Shown: piece by piece, positions 8,215 through 16,190 of the stretch
How positions within the stretch are numbered: the stretch's first letter is position 1
Layout: each line of letters opens with the position of its first letter
From: Pelomonas sp963422775
GTDB lineage: Bacteria; Pseudomonadota; Gammaproteobacteria; Burkholderiales; Burkholderiaceae_C
Direction: 5' to 3'
Assembly (NCBI GenBank): GCA_963422775.4
Contig: CAUJSJ030000184.1
Location: forward strand, 24,092 to 88,091
DNA length: 64,000 nucleotides
Translations under genes and position numbers: made by a program
Notes under the pieces: generated by a model
The model's database searches: none
Told to the model about the DNA's origin: nothing
The model's input: only the letters and a program-made list of their open reading frames with translations

Positions 8215-9603
8215 ATGATGGGACGACAAGCGAGCGGGCAGGATCGACTCTTCTACTCGTTCAATCTCGAAGACCACGTCCCTCAGAACCACCTGCTGCG
8301 CCGCATCGACCGCTGCCTCGACTTCGGCGGTCTGCGCGAGCACCTTGCTGAGCACTACAGCCAGATCGGCCGCCCGTCCATCGACCCCGAGCTGATGTTG
8401 CGCATGCTGATCGTGGGCTACTGCTACGGCATTCGGTCTGAACGTCGCCTGTGCGAGGAACTCCATCTCAACCTGGCCTACCGCTGGTTCTGCCGCCTGA
8501 GTCTTGACGACTCGGTGCCCGATCACTCCACTTTCTCCAAGAACCGCCATGGCCGCTTCCGCGACAGCGGCGTCTTTCGTTGGCTGTTCGACGAGGTCGT
8601 GCGTCGGTGCATGGCGGCCGGACTGGTCAAAGCCGAAGGCTTTGCCGTGGACGCCAGCATCGTGGCGGCGGATGCCAGCAGTCAGCGGGGCGTTCCCGGC
8701 ACCGATCCCGTCGACTGGAAGGACCCGGCGCTGAGCACCCGTGCCGTGCGCGAGTACCTCCAGGGCTTGGACGCCGAAGCCTTGGGCAAGGTGATGCCCA
8801 AGAAGATCTCGCTGACCGACCCCCAAGCCAGCTGGACGGCGGCCGTGGGCGGGCCCGCCTTCTACGCCTACTCGACCAACTACCTCATCGATGTTGCGCA
8901 CGGCGTGATCCTGGACGTTCAGGCCACGCCGGCGCACCGCACTGCCGAAACTGAGTCCACCAAAGTGATGGTCGATCGGGTGCAGGCGCAGTTTGAACTC
9001 AAGCCCCAACGCCTGATCGGTGACACGGCCTATGGCACGGCGGCCATGCTGAGCTGGATGGTCGACGACAAGGGCATCGAGCCGCACGTGCCCGTATGGG
9101 ATCGCACGCAGCGCGACGACGACACGTTCTCCAGCAGCGAGTTCATCTGGGACGAGCAAGCCAACGAATACACCTGCCCGCAAGGCCGTCCGCTGCGCAG
9201 CCAGTGGCGAGCCTTCAAGATCGAGCGCAGTCACGTCACCAAGGCCGACACCATCATCTACACCGCCAGGAAGCAAGATTGCTCGAGCTGTCCCATGAAG
9301 CAGCGCTGCTGCCCCAACACCCCGATGCGCAAGATCGCACGCAGCGTTCACGAAGCCGCGCGCGACGTGGCGCGCAAGATCGCCACGACCGAGCAGTACG
9401 AGCGCTCACGATGCGAGCGCAAGAAAGTGGAAATGCTGTTCGCCCACCTGAAGCGAATCCTGCGGCTGGATCGGCTGCGCCTGCGAGGGCTCAGCGGAGC
9501 GAGCGACGAGTTCACGATGGCGGCGGTAGTGCAGAACCTGCGTCGTCTGGCGGTCCTGGTGCCGCAAGGCCCGCCGATCCAAGGCATTGGTGCGCCCGCT
9601 TGA
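8215..9603 (+). CDS. IS1182-family transposase
   Basis: A 462-residue DDE transposase. Features are the N-terminal DUF772-type region (RPSIDPELMLRMLIVGYCYGI.SERRLCEEL), the SVPDHSTFSKNR segment, the catalytic-region pieces EGFAVDASIV and LIGDTAYGTA, a Cys cluster (CSSCPMKQRCC), and the C-terminal ERKKVEMLFAHLKRIL with the catalytic Glu. The ATG at 8215 is preceded by a GGAGGG ribosome-binding site at a proper distance; an in-frame TTG at 8200 would lie before that site. No frameshift or stop is seen, so the enzyme may be active. Confidence 0.9.
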   Translation: MMGRQASGQDRLFYSFNLEDHVPQNHLLRRIDRCLDFGGLREHLAEHYSQIGRPSIDPELMLRMLIVGYCYGIRSERRLCEELHLNLAYRWFCRLSLDDSVPDHSTFSKNRHGRFRDSGVFRWLFDEVVRRCMAAGLVKAEGFAVDASIVAADASSQRGVPGTDPVDWKDPALSTRAVREYLQGLDAEALGKVMPKKISLTDPQASWTAAVGGPAFYAYSTNYLIDVAHGVILDVQATPAHRTAETESTKVMVDRVQAQFELKPQRLIGDTAYGTAAMLSWMVDDKGIEPHVPVWDRTQRDDDTFSSSEFIWDEQANEYTCPQGRPLRSQWRAFKIERSHVTKADTIIYTARKQDCSSCPMKQRCCPNTPMRKIARSVHEAARDVARKIATTEQYERSRCERKKVEMLFAHLKRILRLDRLRLRGLSGASDEFTMAAVVQNLRRLAVLVPQGPPIQGIGAPA

Positions 9604-9719
9604 GGCGAAACCCCACCGATCAACCTCAAAACCGGGTCGAAAGACCTCGTTCTGATGAACAAAGGTGAACCGCGAGCCGGCGCAACCTGCCTGGCAGGGC
9701 TGAACCTGCGCCGATCACC

Positions 9720-9740
9720 GACTTCTTCAACAGCATCTGC
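9720..9740 (-). repeat. Right terminal inverted repeat of the IS
   Basis: Its reverse complement starts GCAGATGCTGTTGAAGAAGT and matches the left end at 17 of 21 positions. Confidence 0.72.
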
Positions 9741-9867
9741 CCAAAGCAGTCATTCAGCCGGGCAGGCTGCGGCATGGTGTGCCTTCGGAGGTGCATTCTT
9801 GTCCACCGAACGTCGCGGCTGGCGATCCCGCACTGCCGGTCTCGCCGGTTTGCCTCAGGTCATGCTC

Positions 9868-10860
9868 TCAGCGCCTGAGGGCGCGGTCGAAGAACGCCAC
9901 GACCTTCACGTTCATGCTCTCGTGGAAGGCCGCTCTGTCAAAGCCTTCCGGGTCTGTGCAGAGTTCGGGAACCCTCACGGCGCCGCAAGGGGCAGTGAAC
10001 GACAGATGCCCAGCATTCGGAACGGAATGGAAGTCGGCGTCCAGGCCGTTCTGAGCGAGCGCCTCTTTGATGAGCTTCTCATTGGTGGCATAGGGAACCT
10101 TGTCGTCCCTCTCGCCGCTCCACACTTGCACAGGCAGCTTCACGGCAGACAACGCCGCTGGTGTCAGCGTGAAACCCAGCCCGGGGCCGGCGACGACGAT
10201 GGCCTTGATCCGCGGGCTGGCCTGCATCGGCTCTCCGGCCTGCGCGTCCGCGTTCAGCAGTGGAGACTTGTAATGGTCGAGGACCTTGCAGATGAATTCA
10301 GGCGAGGTTGCGCAGTGCTTCGCAATGAGCCTCATGTCCGGCTGTGCCCCGGCCGCTGTCATGACTGTGAAGCCACCGGCGGAAAAGCCAAACGCTCCCA
10401 CCTTCTCCGCATCAATGGCGTCGTGCCCCTGCCACTGGGTCAGCATGTGCTCCAGGGCCACACGGAGCTGGCGGTTGCGGCCGCTGTACAGCGCGGCTGA
10501 GCCGGAGGCACTCGGGTCCTGGAAGTTGTCTCCCGCATGCATCGGTGCCGCAACCACGTAGCCGGCGCTGGCCAGGGCGAGTGCCAGGTCGATGTGACTC
10601 GCCATGCCGCCGCCATTGCCGTGCGAGATGACGACCAAGGGCAGGCGCTTGCCGGCCACCGCGGCATCCTGCACTGCTCCCATCGGGCCAGGCGAGGCCT
10701 GCGAGTCGGTGGGATACCAGACGCCAACTGCGAACACCTTGGCGTCTGCATCGCTGGCGCCTGTGACCTGGAAGCCAAGTCGCGAGTCTGCGGATCGCGC
10801 GGTGGTGCTCGCCATGGCGAGGAAGGCGACGCAAGCAAGTGCTCGATAGATCCGGTTCAT
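9868..10860 (-). CDS. Secreted alpha/beta hydrolase (dienelactone hydrolase / PAF-acetylhydrolase type)
   Basis: A 330-residue protein with an N-terminal signal peptide (MNRIYRALACVAFLAMAST..ARSA). The fold shows an oxyanion-hole segment (LPLVVISHGNGG), the nucleophile elbow GFSAGG (Ser), a late acidic residue in WSGERDDKVPY and His in NAGHLSF. The ATG at 10860 is chosen because GAGGAG lies just upstream and the signal peptide begins there; a longer opening is possible but lacks support. Substrate not identifiable. Confidence 0.8.
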   Translation of the reverse strand: MNRIYRALACVAFLAMASTTARSADSRLGFQVTGASDADAKVFAVGVWYPTDSQASPGPMGAVQDAAVAGKRLPLVVISHGNGGGMASHIDLALALASAGYVVAAPMHAGDNFQDPSASGSAALYSGRNRQLRVALEHMLTQWQGHDAIDAEKVGAFGFSAGGFTVMTAAGAQPDMRLIAKHCATSPEFICKVLDHYKSPLLNADAQAGEPMQASPRIKAIVVAGPGLGFTLTPAALSAVKLPVQVWSGERDDKVPYATNEKLIKEALAQNGLDADFHSVPNAGHLSFTAPCGAVRVPELCTDPEGFDRAAFHESMNVKVVAFFDRALRR

Positions 10861-11020
10861 GTCATCTCCTCGAATGTCGGGCAACAGGTGCAAGTTACGG
10901 TCCCCTGCTGCCCAGTGGAACTGGCAGGAAGGCGCGCCAGCCAAGGCTTCATGCGGCAGTCTTCAATTGAACTGAGTCGGAGGCCATGGCCACAGCGCTT
11001 TGGGCCGCCTCTCTCCGTGC

Positions 11021-11443
11021 TCATTCAACACGCAGGCCATATCGCGCCGCACCGCCTCGGGCGCGAGCCCGCATGACCCAGGCCACCCACACGGCCGCGG
11101 TGATGTCGAAGCTCATGCAGAACCCCGGCGAGGCTTGCGGCACGCCGGCGTTGCGCACGAGGTAGTGGTGGAAGCCATCCATCACGCCGTGCCCGCCCAG
11201 TGCAGCGACGGCGATCCATGGGTTCAACTTGAAACCCGCGACCGCCGAGACAATGAATACGGCTGCGATGACCACCTCGGCCCACATGACGATGCTGCGG
11301 CCGTCGGCGACGGCGAACGCGACGTAGTAGGACGCAACAGCCATCACGACGGCGGGGTAGAACGCCCGCTCACGGCCCAGGCCCAGTGCGCCGACAGCGG
11401 CGCAAAACAACACCGCGAGGGTGATGCCGACGATGTACTCCAT
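11021..11443 (-). CDS. Small membrane protein, DUF6010-like
   Basis: A 140-residue protein with about four membrane helices (YIVGITLAVLFCAAVGALGL, VVMAVASYYVAFAVA, IVMWAEVVIAAVFIVSAVAGF, and a C-terminal helix). The segment GGHGVMDGFHHYLVRNAGVP followed by PGFCMSFDITAAVW recalls the DUF6010 family, from memory only. The ATG at 11443 has AGGAGA upstream; the longer opening to 11683 encodes only unstructured Arg/Pro-rich sequence. Function unknown. Confidence 0.68.
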   Translation of the reverse strand: MEYIVGITLAVLFCAAVGALGLGRERAFYPAVVMAVASYYVAFAVADGRSIVMWAEVVIAAVFIVSAVAGFKLNPWIAVAALGGHGVMDGFHHYLVRNAGVPQASPGFCMSFDITAAVWVAWVMRARARGGAARYGLRVE

Positions 11444-11695
11444 GGTTCGATCTCCTGGCGTCAAGGCACGAGGTGCCGCAGCTTCGCCCGCGCCGTTGCT
11501 CCTGGTTGACGCGAACGCGACCTGCGTTCGCTGTGGTGCACTGTCGGCGTCAGCCGCAGGCGGCGACAGCGGCCGGCGCCGAACGGTCGAAATCTGTCCT
11601 GCAAGGGTTCGAACCCGCGACCGGACGGTGGATGCCGGCGCCCGGCAGGCGCTGCGCGGATGCAACGCACGGCCACGAGGCATGGCCGCGGAACG

Positions 11696-12964
11696 TCAGG
11701 CCGGACGCAGCACGACCGAGAAGAACTTGATCCCGCTGGCGTTGTAGTGCTTGAGCAGCAAGGTGTTGCGGCCGGCGCGCAGGCGCACGCGCACCGCGGT
11801 TTCGACCAGGCCGAAGTTCAGCAACTGCGTGCTCAAGGTGTAGTACGGCTGGCGATACCAGGGCTTGTCGCCGCTGTCACTGGTCCAGACGGGCACGTCG
11901 TTGAGCCACAGCTTGCCTTCGTCGTCGACGCCGAGGTCCAGCCACACGTCCTGCTCCCGGTCCACGCGCAGTTCGGCGTAGGCGTAGTAGATGCTGTTCT
12001 CGGCGTGAGGCCTGGCCTCGACGGGATAGGTCTGGTCGCTGGTGTAGCGCCACCCCAGCGTGCGCCCGCCCTTGCCCGCGTAGGCGGCTTCCAGGTCGAC
12101 GCCCCACTCCGGCGGATAGGGCGTTTGCAGGCTGGCCCGCCCCTGGGCCTCGAACGGACCCGCGATGTACCAGCGGTCGAGGTAGATGCGGTCGGCAAAC
12201 CGGCCGCCGGCGCCGAGGCGCTGCCCGGTTCCCGTGCGCTGCGGCGGCGGCAGGTCAAGCGGCCGGCGCTCGGTGTAGACGCGATCCTCGAAGAACGCAT
12301 ACCCCGGGCCGCCGGACTTGCCGCCGCCCAGGCCACCATTTGCGCGATTTGCACCACGTCCGCCGCCTTGACCACTCCCGCCCGGTGCCGGGCTGCTGAC
12401 CAGTTGAACCGGCGCCCCTTGCAGGCCGCGGTGCCGTCGCCCAGCTTCGCGCGCCACGGCCGCCTGCACCTGGTTCTCCAGCCGCGCCAACTGTTCGTCG
12501 CTGCTGCCCGCCTTGGAACTCTCGGCGGCCGTCTCGGCCTGGATCTGTCTCAGCGCCTTGTGCAGCGGCAGCTTGAGCAGACGAGACAGTTCCTCGGCTC
12601 GGCGGCTCTGCTCGGCATGCCGGATCGCCTCGACGGCCGCGTGCGCACGTGCCATCAGGGCATGCGGGTTCGGTGACGGCGCGACCCCGGTCGGCGCCGG
12701 CGTGCCCACCAGCGCACGCCGCGCCGCCTCCAGCGCCTGGACCCGGCGCTCCAGGTGCATCTGCCGGGCCGTCTGCAGCGAGGCCTCGATGCGCGCACGG
12801 TCCTGTGCACTGCGCGGCGCCACCCGCTCCGGCCCGACGGGCTGCGGACCGATGACCCACAGCAGCGCCAACAGCAGCGCATGCATCAGCAGCGACCCCA
12901 CGAGAAAGGGATGTCGGTCGAGCCAGCCCAGGGCGTCGCGCCGTGCCCAGCGGGACGGCTTCAT
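11696..12964 (-). CDS. TonB-like periplasmic protein with a C-terminal beta-sandwich-like domain
   Basis: Third gene of an ExbB-ExbD operon; its ATG overlaps the exbD stop (ATGA). The 422-residue product has one N-terminal membrane anchor (FLVGSLLMHALLLALLWVIG, about residues 19-38), a long Ala/Arg/Glu-rich helical stretch (about 50-190), a Gly-rich linker (SGQGGGRGANRANGGLGGGK) and a C-terminal region of about 190 residues (from RIYLDRWYIAGPFEAQGR to the end). That region contains DLGVDDEGKLWLNDVPVW and NTLLLKHYNASG, reminiscent of galactose-binding or PA14-like carbohydrate modules. A classical TonB C-terminus is not recognisable, so the partner may differ from the usual TonB-dependent receptors. 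Confidence 0.7.
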   Translation of the reverse strand: MKPSRWARRDALGWLDRHPFLVGSLLMHALLLALLWVIGPQPVGPERVAPRSAQDRARIEASLQTARQMHLERRVQALEAARRALVGTPAPTGVAPSPNPHALMARAHAAVEAIRHAEQSRRAEELSRLLKLPLHKALRQIQAETAAESSKAGSSDEQLARLENQVQAAVAREAGRRHRGLQGAPVQLVSSPAPGGSGQGGGRGANRANGGLGGGKSGGPGYAFFEDRVYTERRPLDLPPPQRTGTGQRLGAGGRFADRIYLDRWYIAGPFEAQGRASLQTPYPPEWGVDLEAAYAGKGGRTLGWRYTSDQTYPVEARPHAENSIYYAYAELRVDREQDVWLDLGVDDEGKLWLNDVPVWTSDSGDKPWYRQPYYTLSTQLLNFGLVETAVRVRLRAGRNTLLLKHYNASGIKFFSVVLRPA

Positions 12965-13386
12965 GGCTGGGTGCGCAGCGAGACCGAGGTCAGGCCCTCG
13001 TTGGCGCACAGGTCTAGAACATGCACGATGTGCTGGTAGCTGGCGCGCCGGTCACCCTCCACGCGCACCGTGCGTCGCGGCTGCTCACGGGCCGCGTCGC
13101 GCAGCCTCTCGCGAAGGACCTGCACGCCGACCGTCTGGCCGCCGAGCTGGAAACGGCCGCGCGCATCGACGCCGATCAGCAGCGGCTCGGTCGGCGCAGC
13201 CTGCGCACGATTCGGCGTCACCTCGGCCGCTGGCAATTCGATGGGGAGGTCCTGCGGCTGGCGGTCACCGACCTGCTGCTTGAACGAGGTGGCCACCATG
13301 AAGAACATCAGCAGGAAGAAGATGCAGTCGATCAGGGCGATCAGACCGATCTCCGGCTCCTCGGCGTCTTGGATGTCAATGCGCAT
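12961..13386 (-). CDS. ExbD/TolR-family protein
   Basis: A 141-residue stator component of a proton-driven energy-transducing complex. A short cytoplasmic N-terminus is followed by one membrane helix (IGLIALIDCIFFLLMFFMVATSF) containing the conserved Asp required for proton movement (LIDCIFFLLMFF), then a periplasmic domain. It overlaps the upstream exbB-type gene by 11 bases and the downstream TonB-like gene by 4 bases, so the three proteins are made together. Confidence 0.88.
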   Translation of the reverse strand: MRIDIQDAEEPEIGLIALIDCIFFLLMFFMVATSFKQQVGDRQPQDLPIELPAAEVTPNRAQAAPTEPLLIGVDARGRFQLGGQTVGVQVLRERLRDAAREQPRRTVRVEGDRRASYQHIVHVLDLCANEGLTSVSLRTQP

Positions 13387-14086
13387 GGCGATTCCCCGCC
13401 AGTTGAAGAGACCGGTCCAGCACCTCGTTCAACTGCGCCTCCAGCGCCAGACCCACGGCCGTCAGGCGATGCTTGAAGAAGTGGTGCAACGCCAACGCGG
13501 GCAAGGCGACGGACAGCCCGGCAGCGGTGTTCACCAGCGCCTTGCTGATGCCCCCGGCCAGCAGGGCCGGGTCGCCCAGGCCGCCCGCGGTGGCGATGAC
13601 GTGAAACGCCTCGATCATCCCGATCACCGTTCCCAGCAGCCCGACGATGGGGGCCACCGTGGCCACCACCGCCAGCGCGTAAGCCTTCTGCTGCTGTTGC
13701 CGCAAGGCGTGTGAGGCCATCTCGGCGGCCCGCGCAGCCAGGACTGCGGCGTCGAGTTGACGGTGCTCGAGCACGAAGGCCAGGATGCGGGCCAGCGCAC
13801 TGCGGTCGCGGTCCAGCAGCGAGCGCGCCTCGTCGACCTGCCCCGCGTCCCACAGCGGCAGGAGCTGTGGCACCAGCGCCGCTGGCGCCCAGCGGTCGGC
13901 CCTGAAATGCACGAGGCGCTCGATGCTGACCGCCACGGCCAGCACCGACAGGGCGGCGATGGCGAGGATGCTCACGCCGGCGTGTCGCAGTTGATGCAGC
14001 ACATCGAGCTCCTGAGCCATTGCAAATGGGGTGGACAGCAGCAACAAGGCGAGTACGAGGCCCTGGATTGGACGAAAAGCAGGCAT
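13376..14086 (-). CDS. MotA/TolQ/ExbB proton-channel protein
   Basis: A 236-residue protein that starts with a signal peptide (MPAFRPIQGLVLALLLLSTPFAMA), then the usual three ExbB helices. The diagnostic region VVATVAPIVGLLGTVIGMIEAF and the conserved GISKALVNTAAGLSVALPAL are intact. With the ExbD and TonB-like genes it forms an inner-membrane energy-transducing complex; no outer-membrane receptor gene is adjacent. Confidence 0.88.
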   Translation of the reverse strand: MPAFRPIQGLVLALLLLSTPFAMAQELDVLHQLRHAGVSILAIAALSVLAVAVSIERLVHFRADRWAPAALVPQLLPLWDAGQVDEARSLLDRDRSALARILAFVLEHRQLDAAVLAARAAEMASHALRQQQQKAYALAVVATVAPIVGLLGTVIGMIEAFHVIATAGGLGDPALLAGGISKALVNTAAGLSVALPALALHHFFKHRLTAVGLALEAQLNEVLDRSLQLAGNRHAH

Positions 14087-14106
14087 GGATGCGGGCTCCT
14101 GAAGGG

Positions 14107-15471
14107 TCAGACGATCGAAGGCGGCGCCAGGCGCACCGGCAGCGCGCGAGCAGCGAAGCAGGCCGGTAGCGCCGCTACAGCGGCCGCTGTGAAGGCGCCG
14201 GCCAGTGCGGCGACGAGTCCGTCACCCGCATGGCGCGACAGGTACTCGCCCAGCAAGGCCACCCCGGTGGCGCCGCCCAGGGCGCGCAGCATCATGGGCA
14301 GCGCGGTCGCGATGCCCGCCTGTGTGGGCGGGGCGGCGCGTTGCGAGACGATGGTCAGCACCGGCAGAGCCAGCCCCAGCCCCGCGCCCAGTGGCAGCAG
14401 CACGGCCGACACCGCCCAGGGCGAGGTGACGCCGCCGTGCAGCAGAGCGGCCAGCAGCGCCAGCGAACCGGCCATTGCGAGAGACGCCACCCAGGCCAGC
14501 GAGCGTGGCGCCCTGCCACGCCGCAGCCATGCACCGGCGCGTCGCGAGGCCGGCAGCAGCCCCGCCATCAGCGGCATCAGGTGTCCTGCCGAAGCGGTGG
14601 GTGTCAGGTGTCGCACGCCCTGCAGGAGCAAGGGCACGAACACCACGGCGGTGAACAACGCCATGCCCACGCTGGCCGCCAGCCAGGCATTGGCCGCAAA
14701 GCCCGGGCGGCCGAACAAGGACAGCGGCACGACGGGGTCGGCAGCGTGGCGTTCACGCCAGAGCCAGACCGGCAGCAGCACCCCTGCTGCGGTGGCCAGG
14801 CCGATGGCCGCGCCGGTGCCCAACACGCGACTGCGCGTGGCCAGCAGTGCGCACACCAGCATGGCCGCCAACAGTGCCGCGCCTGGCCAGTCCAGCGGGC
14901 GGCGCTCGCCCTGCGGCTGGGGCATCGGCGTGCGCGCCAGCCCGACCCAGGCGGCCAGCGCCAAGGGCAGCGCAGTGAAGAAGGCCCAGCGCCAGGACAG
15001 ATGTTGGGTGACGATTGCGCCCACCAGCGGGCCCGCCATCGTTGCCAGGCCATAGGCCGCGCCCAGGCGCGCCACACGGACGCTGCGCTCCTCTGGCCGG
15101 GCCAGCGCCGAGGTGGCCAGCAGCGTCAGCGTCAACAACCCGCCACCGCCAAGGCCCTGAACAACACGTGCGGCAACCAGCGCATCCATCGTGGGCGCTG
15201 CGCCACAGGCTGCCTCGCCCGCCATGAACAGCCCCGCCGCCACCAGCAGCAGCGGCTTCACGCCCCAACGGTCGGCCAGCTTGCCGTAGACCGGGATCGC
15301 CACGGTGGACGCCACGAGAAAGCCGGTGAACACCCATGAGGAGCGGTCGGCGCCGCCGAGCTCGCGCACGATCGTCGGCAGCGCTGCCGACAGCAGGGTC
15401 TGGTCCAGGCCGGACAGCACCAGCAGCAGCGCCAACAACGCGGGTGCGACGGTAGAGGGGGTGGGCTTCAT
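14107..15471 (-). CDS. MFS drug/metabolite exporter (DHA2, EmrB/QacA-like)
   Basis: A 454-residue transporter with 12-14 membrane helices. DHA2-type motifs are seen: LSGLDQTLLSAALPTIV in helix 1, GKLADRWGVKPLLL in the first loop, and ARVVQGLGGGGLLTL. Expected to be a proton-coupled exporter; substrate unknown. It lies 20 bases downstream of the ExbB stop on the same strand but may have its own promoter. Confidence 0.85.
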   Translation of the reverse strand: MKPTPSTVAPALLALLLVLSGLDQTLLSAALPTIVRELGGADRSSWVFTGFLVASTVAIPVYGKLADRWGVKPLLLVAAGLFMAGEAACGAAPTMDALVAARVVQGLGGGGLLTLTLLATSALARPEERSVRVARLGAAYGLATMAGPLVGAIVTQHLSWRWAFFTALPLALAAWVGLARTPMPQPQGERRPLDWPGAALLAAMLVCALLATRSRVLGTGAAIGLATAAGVLLPVWLWRERHAADPVVPLSLFGRPGFAANAWLAASVGMALFTAVVFVPLLLQGVRHLTPTASAGHLMPLMAGLLPASRRAGAWLRRGRAPRSLAWVASLAMAGSLALLAALLHGGVTSPWAVSAVLLPLGAGLGLALPVLTIVSQRAAPPTQAGIATALPMMLRALGGATGVALLGEYLSRHAGDGLVAALAGAFTAAAVAALPACFAARALPVRLAPPSIV

Positions 15472-15495
15472 CGGTATGCGGAGTTGGTGTGCAGG

Positions 15496-16152
15496 TCAGC
15501 GCCAGGGTGTGGCTGGTGTCAGCGGCGCCCGGTGCGCAGCTGGCATGGGGAACTCGGGGACCGCGGCGAGGGGGAGTGCGTGGCGTGGCGCTGCCGTGTG
15601 ATCCACCTCGCAGCGGTGCAGGTCGATGCGGGCTAGGTGCAGCGCCACCCGGGCGGCCAGTCGCCTGAGCAAGGCCCTCTCCTCGCTTGCCCAGAGGCGC
15701 GGGCCGCAGTCATGGTGGCAGCTCAGCACACCGATGGCTTGGGCGTTGAGGACCAGCATGGCGTCCATGAAGGCGCCGGGCTGATCGCTCGGGGCATCGC
15801 CACACGCCAAGGCGCGCCCGAGCGGGTCTCCCTGGCTGTCGTTGCAGGCGTAGACGTTCAGCGCGCGCACCTGAGCCAGATAGAGGTCGAGCGCCGCGCC
15901 TGGCGGCACGCGCAGCGGCGGCCCTCCCACCGCATCGGCCCGGCAGTGACCCATGCGCACGAGCGTGCGGCGGCCGTGGAGCACGGCGACGCGCCACAGC
16001 TCGACCGTCGAGCAGCAAAGCTGTCGGCGCAGATGGCAGGCCAGCGTGTCCGAATACTCCTGCCAGGCCAGCAGGCCATCGGCCATCGAGCGCGCCAGCA
16101 AGTCGAGCGTGTGGGCAAGCTGGCCCGGGATCGCATCGAGCTGATGGGGCAT
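15496..16152 (-). CDS. GAF-domain protein
   Basis: A 218-residue soluble protein. The centre and C-terminal half look like a GAF sensor domain (QPGAFMDAMLVLNAQAIGVLSCHHD, then WASEERALLRRLAARVALHLAR). A tail of about 35 Pro/Ala-rich residues follows. No output domain is attached, so it may bind a ligand or sit in a signalling complex. The ATG at 16152 has a GGGAG site upstream; the longer opening overlaps the peroxidase gene. Confidence 0.65.
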   Translation of the reverse strand: MPHQLDAIPGQLAHTLDLLARSMADGLLAWQEYSDTLACHLRRQLCCSTVELWRVAVLHGRRTLVRMGHCRADAVGGPPLRVPPGAALDLYLAQVRALNVYACNDSQGDPLGRALACGDAPSDQPGAFMDAMLVLNAQAIGVLSCHHDCGPRLWASEERALLRRLAARVALHLARIDLHRCEVDHTAAPRHALPLAAVPEFPMPAAHRAPLTPATPWR

Positions 16153-16190
16153 GGTTCGCTCCCGTTGGTTGCCGGTGGACGGGACGGCGC

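Larger units (their letters stand above)
8126..9740 (+). mobile_element. IS1182-type insertion sequence, apparently complete
   Basis: A 1615-bp element bounded by imperfect 21-bp inverted repeats (8126-8146 and 9720-9740; 17 of 21 positions match when one end is reverse-complemented, common core CTGTTGAA). It contains one intact transposase gene. No clear target-site duplication could be seen next to the ends. It lies between the FAD oxidase gene and an alpha/beta hydrolase gene and does not visibly break a recognisable gene. Confidence 0.8.

Noticed and set aside
8100..9760. Target-site duplication at the IS ends
   Set aside because: Bases next to 8126 and 9740 show no matching direct repeat of usual length.
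9853..9880. CCTCAGG/CCTGAGG inverted repeat as a terminator
   Set aside because: It covers the last codons and stop of the hydrolase gene and has no U-run; pairing may be chance.
11605..11616. GGGTTCGAACCC looks like a tRNA T-loop
   Set aside because: The flanking stem does not pair on either strand and no acceptor, D or anticodon arm can be built; it is just a short palindrome.
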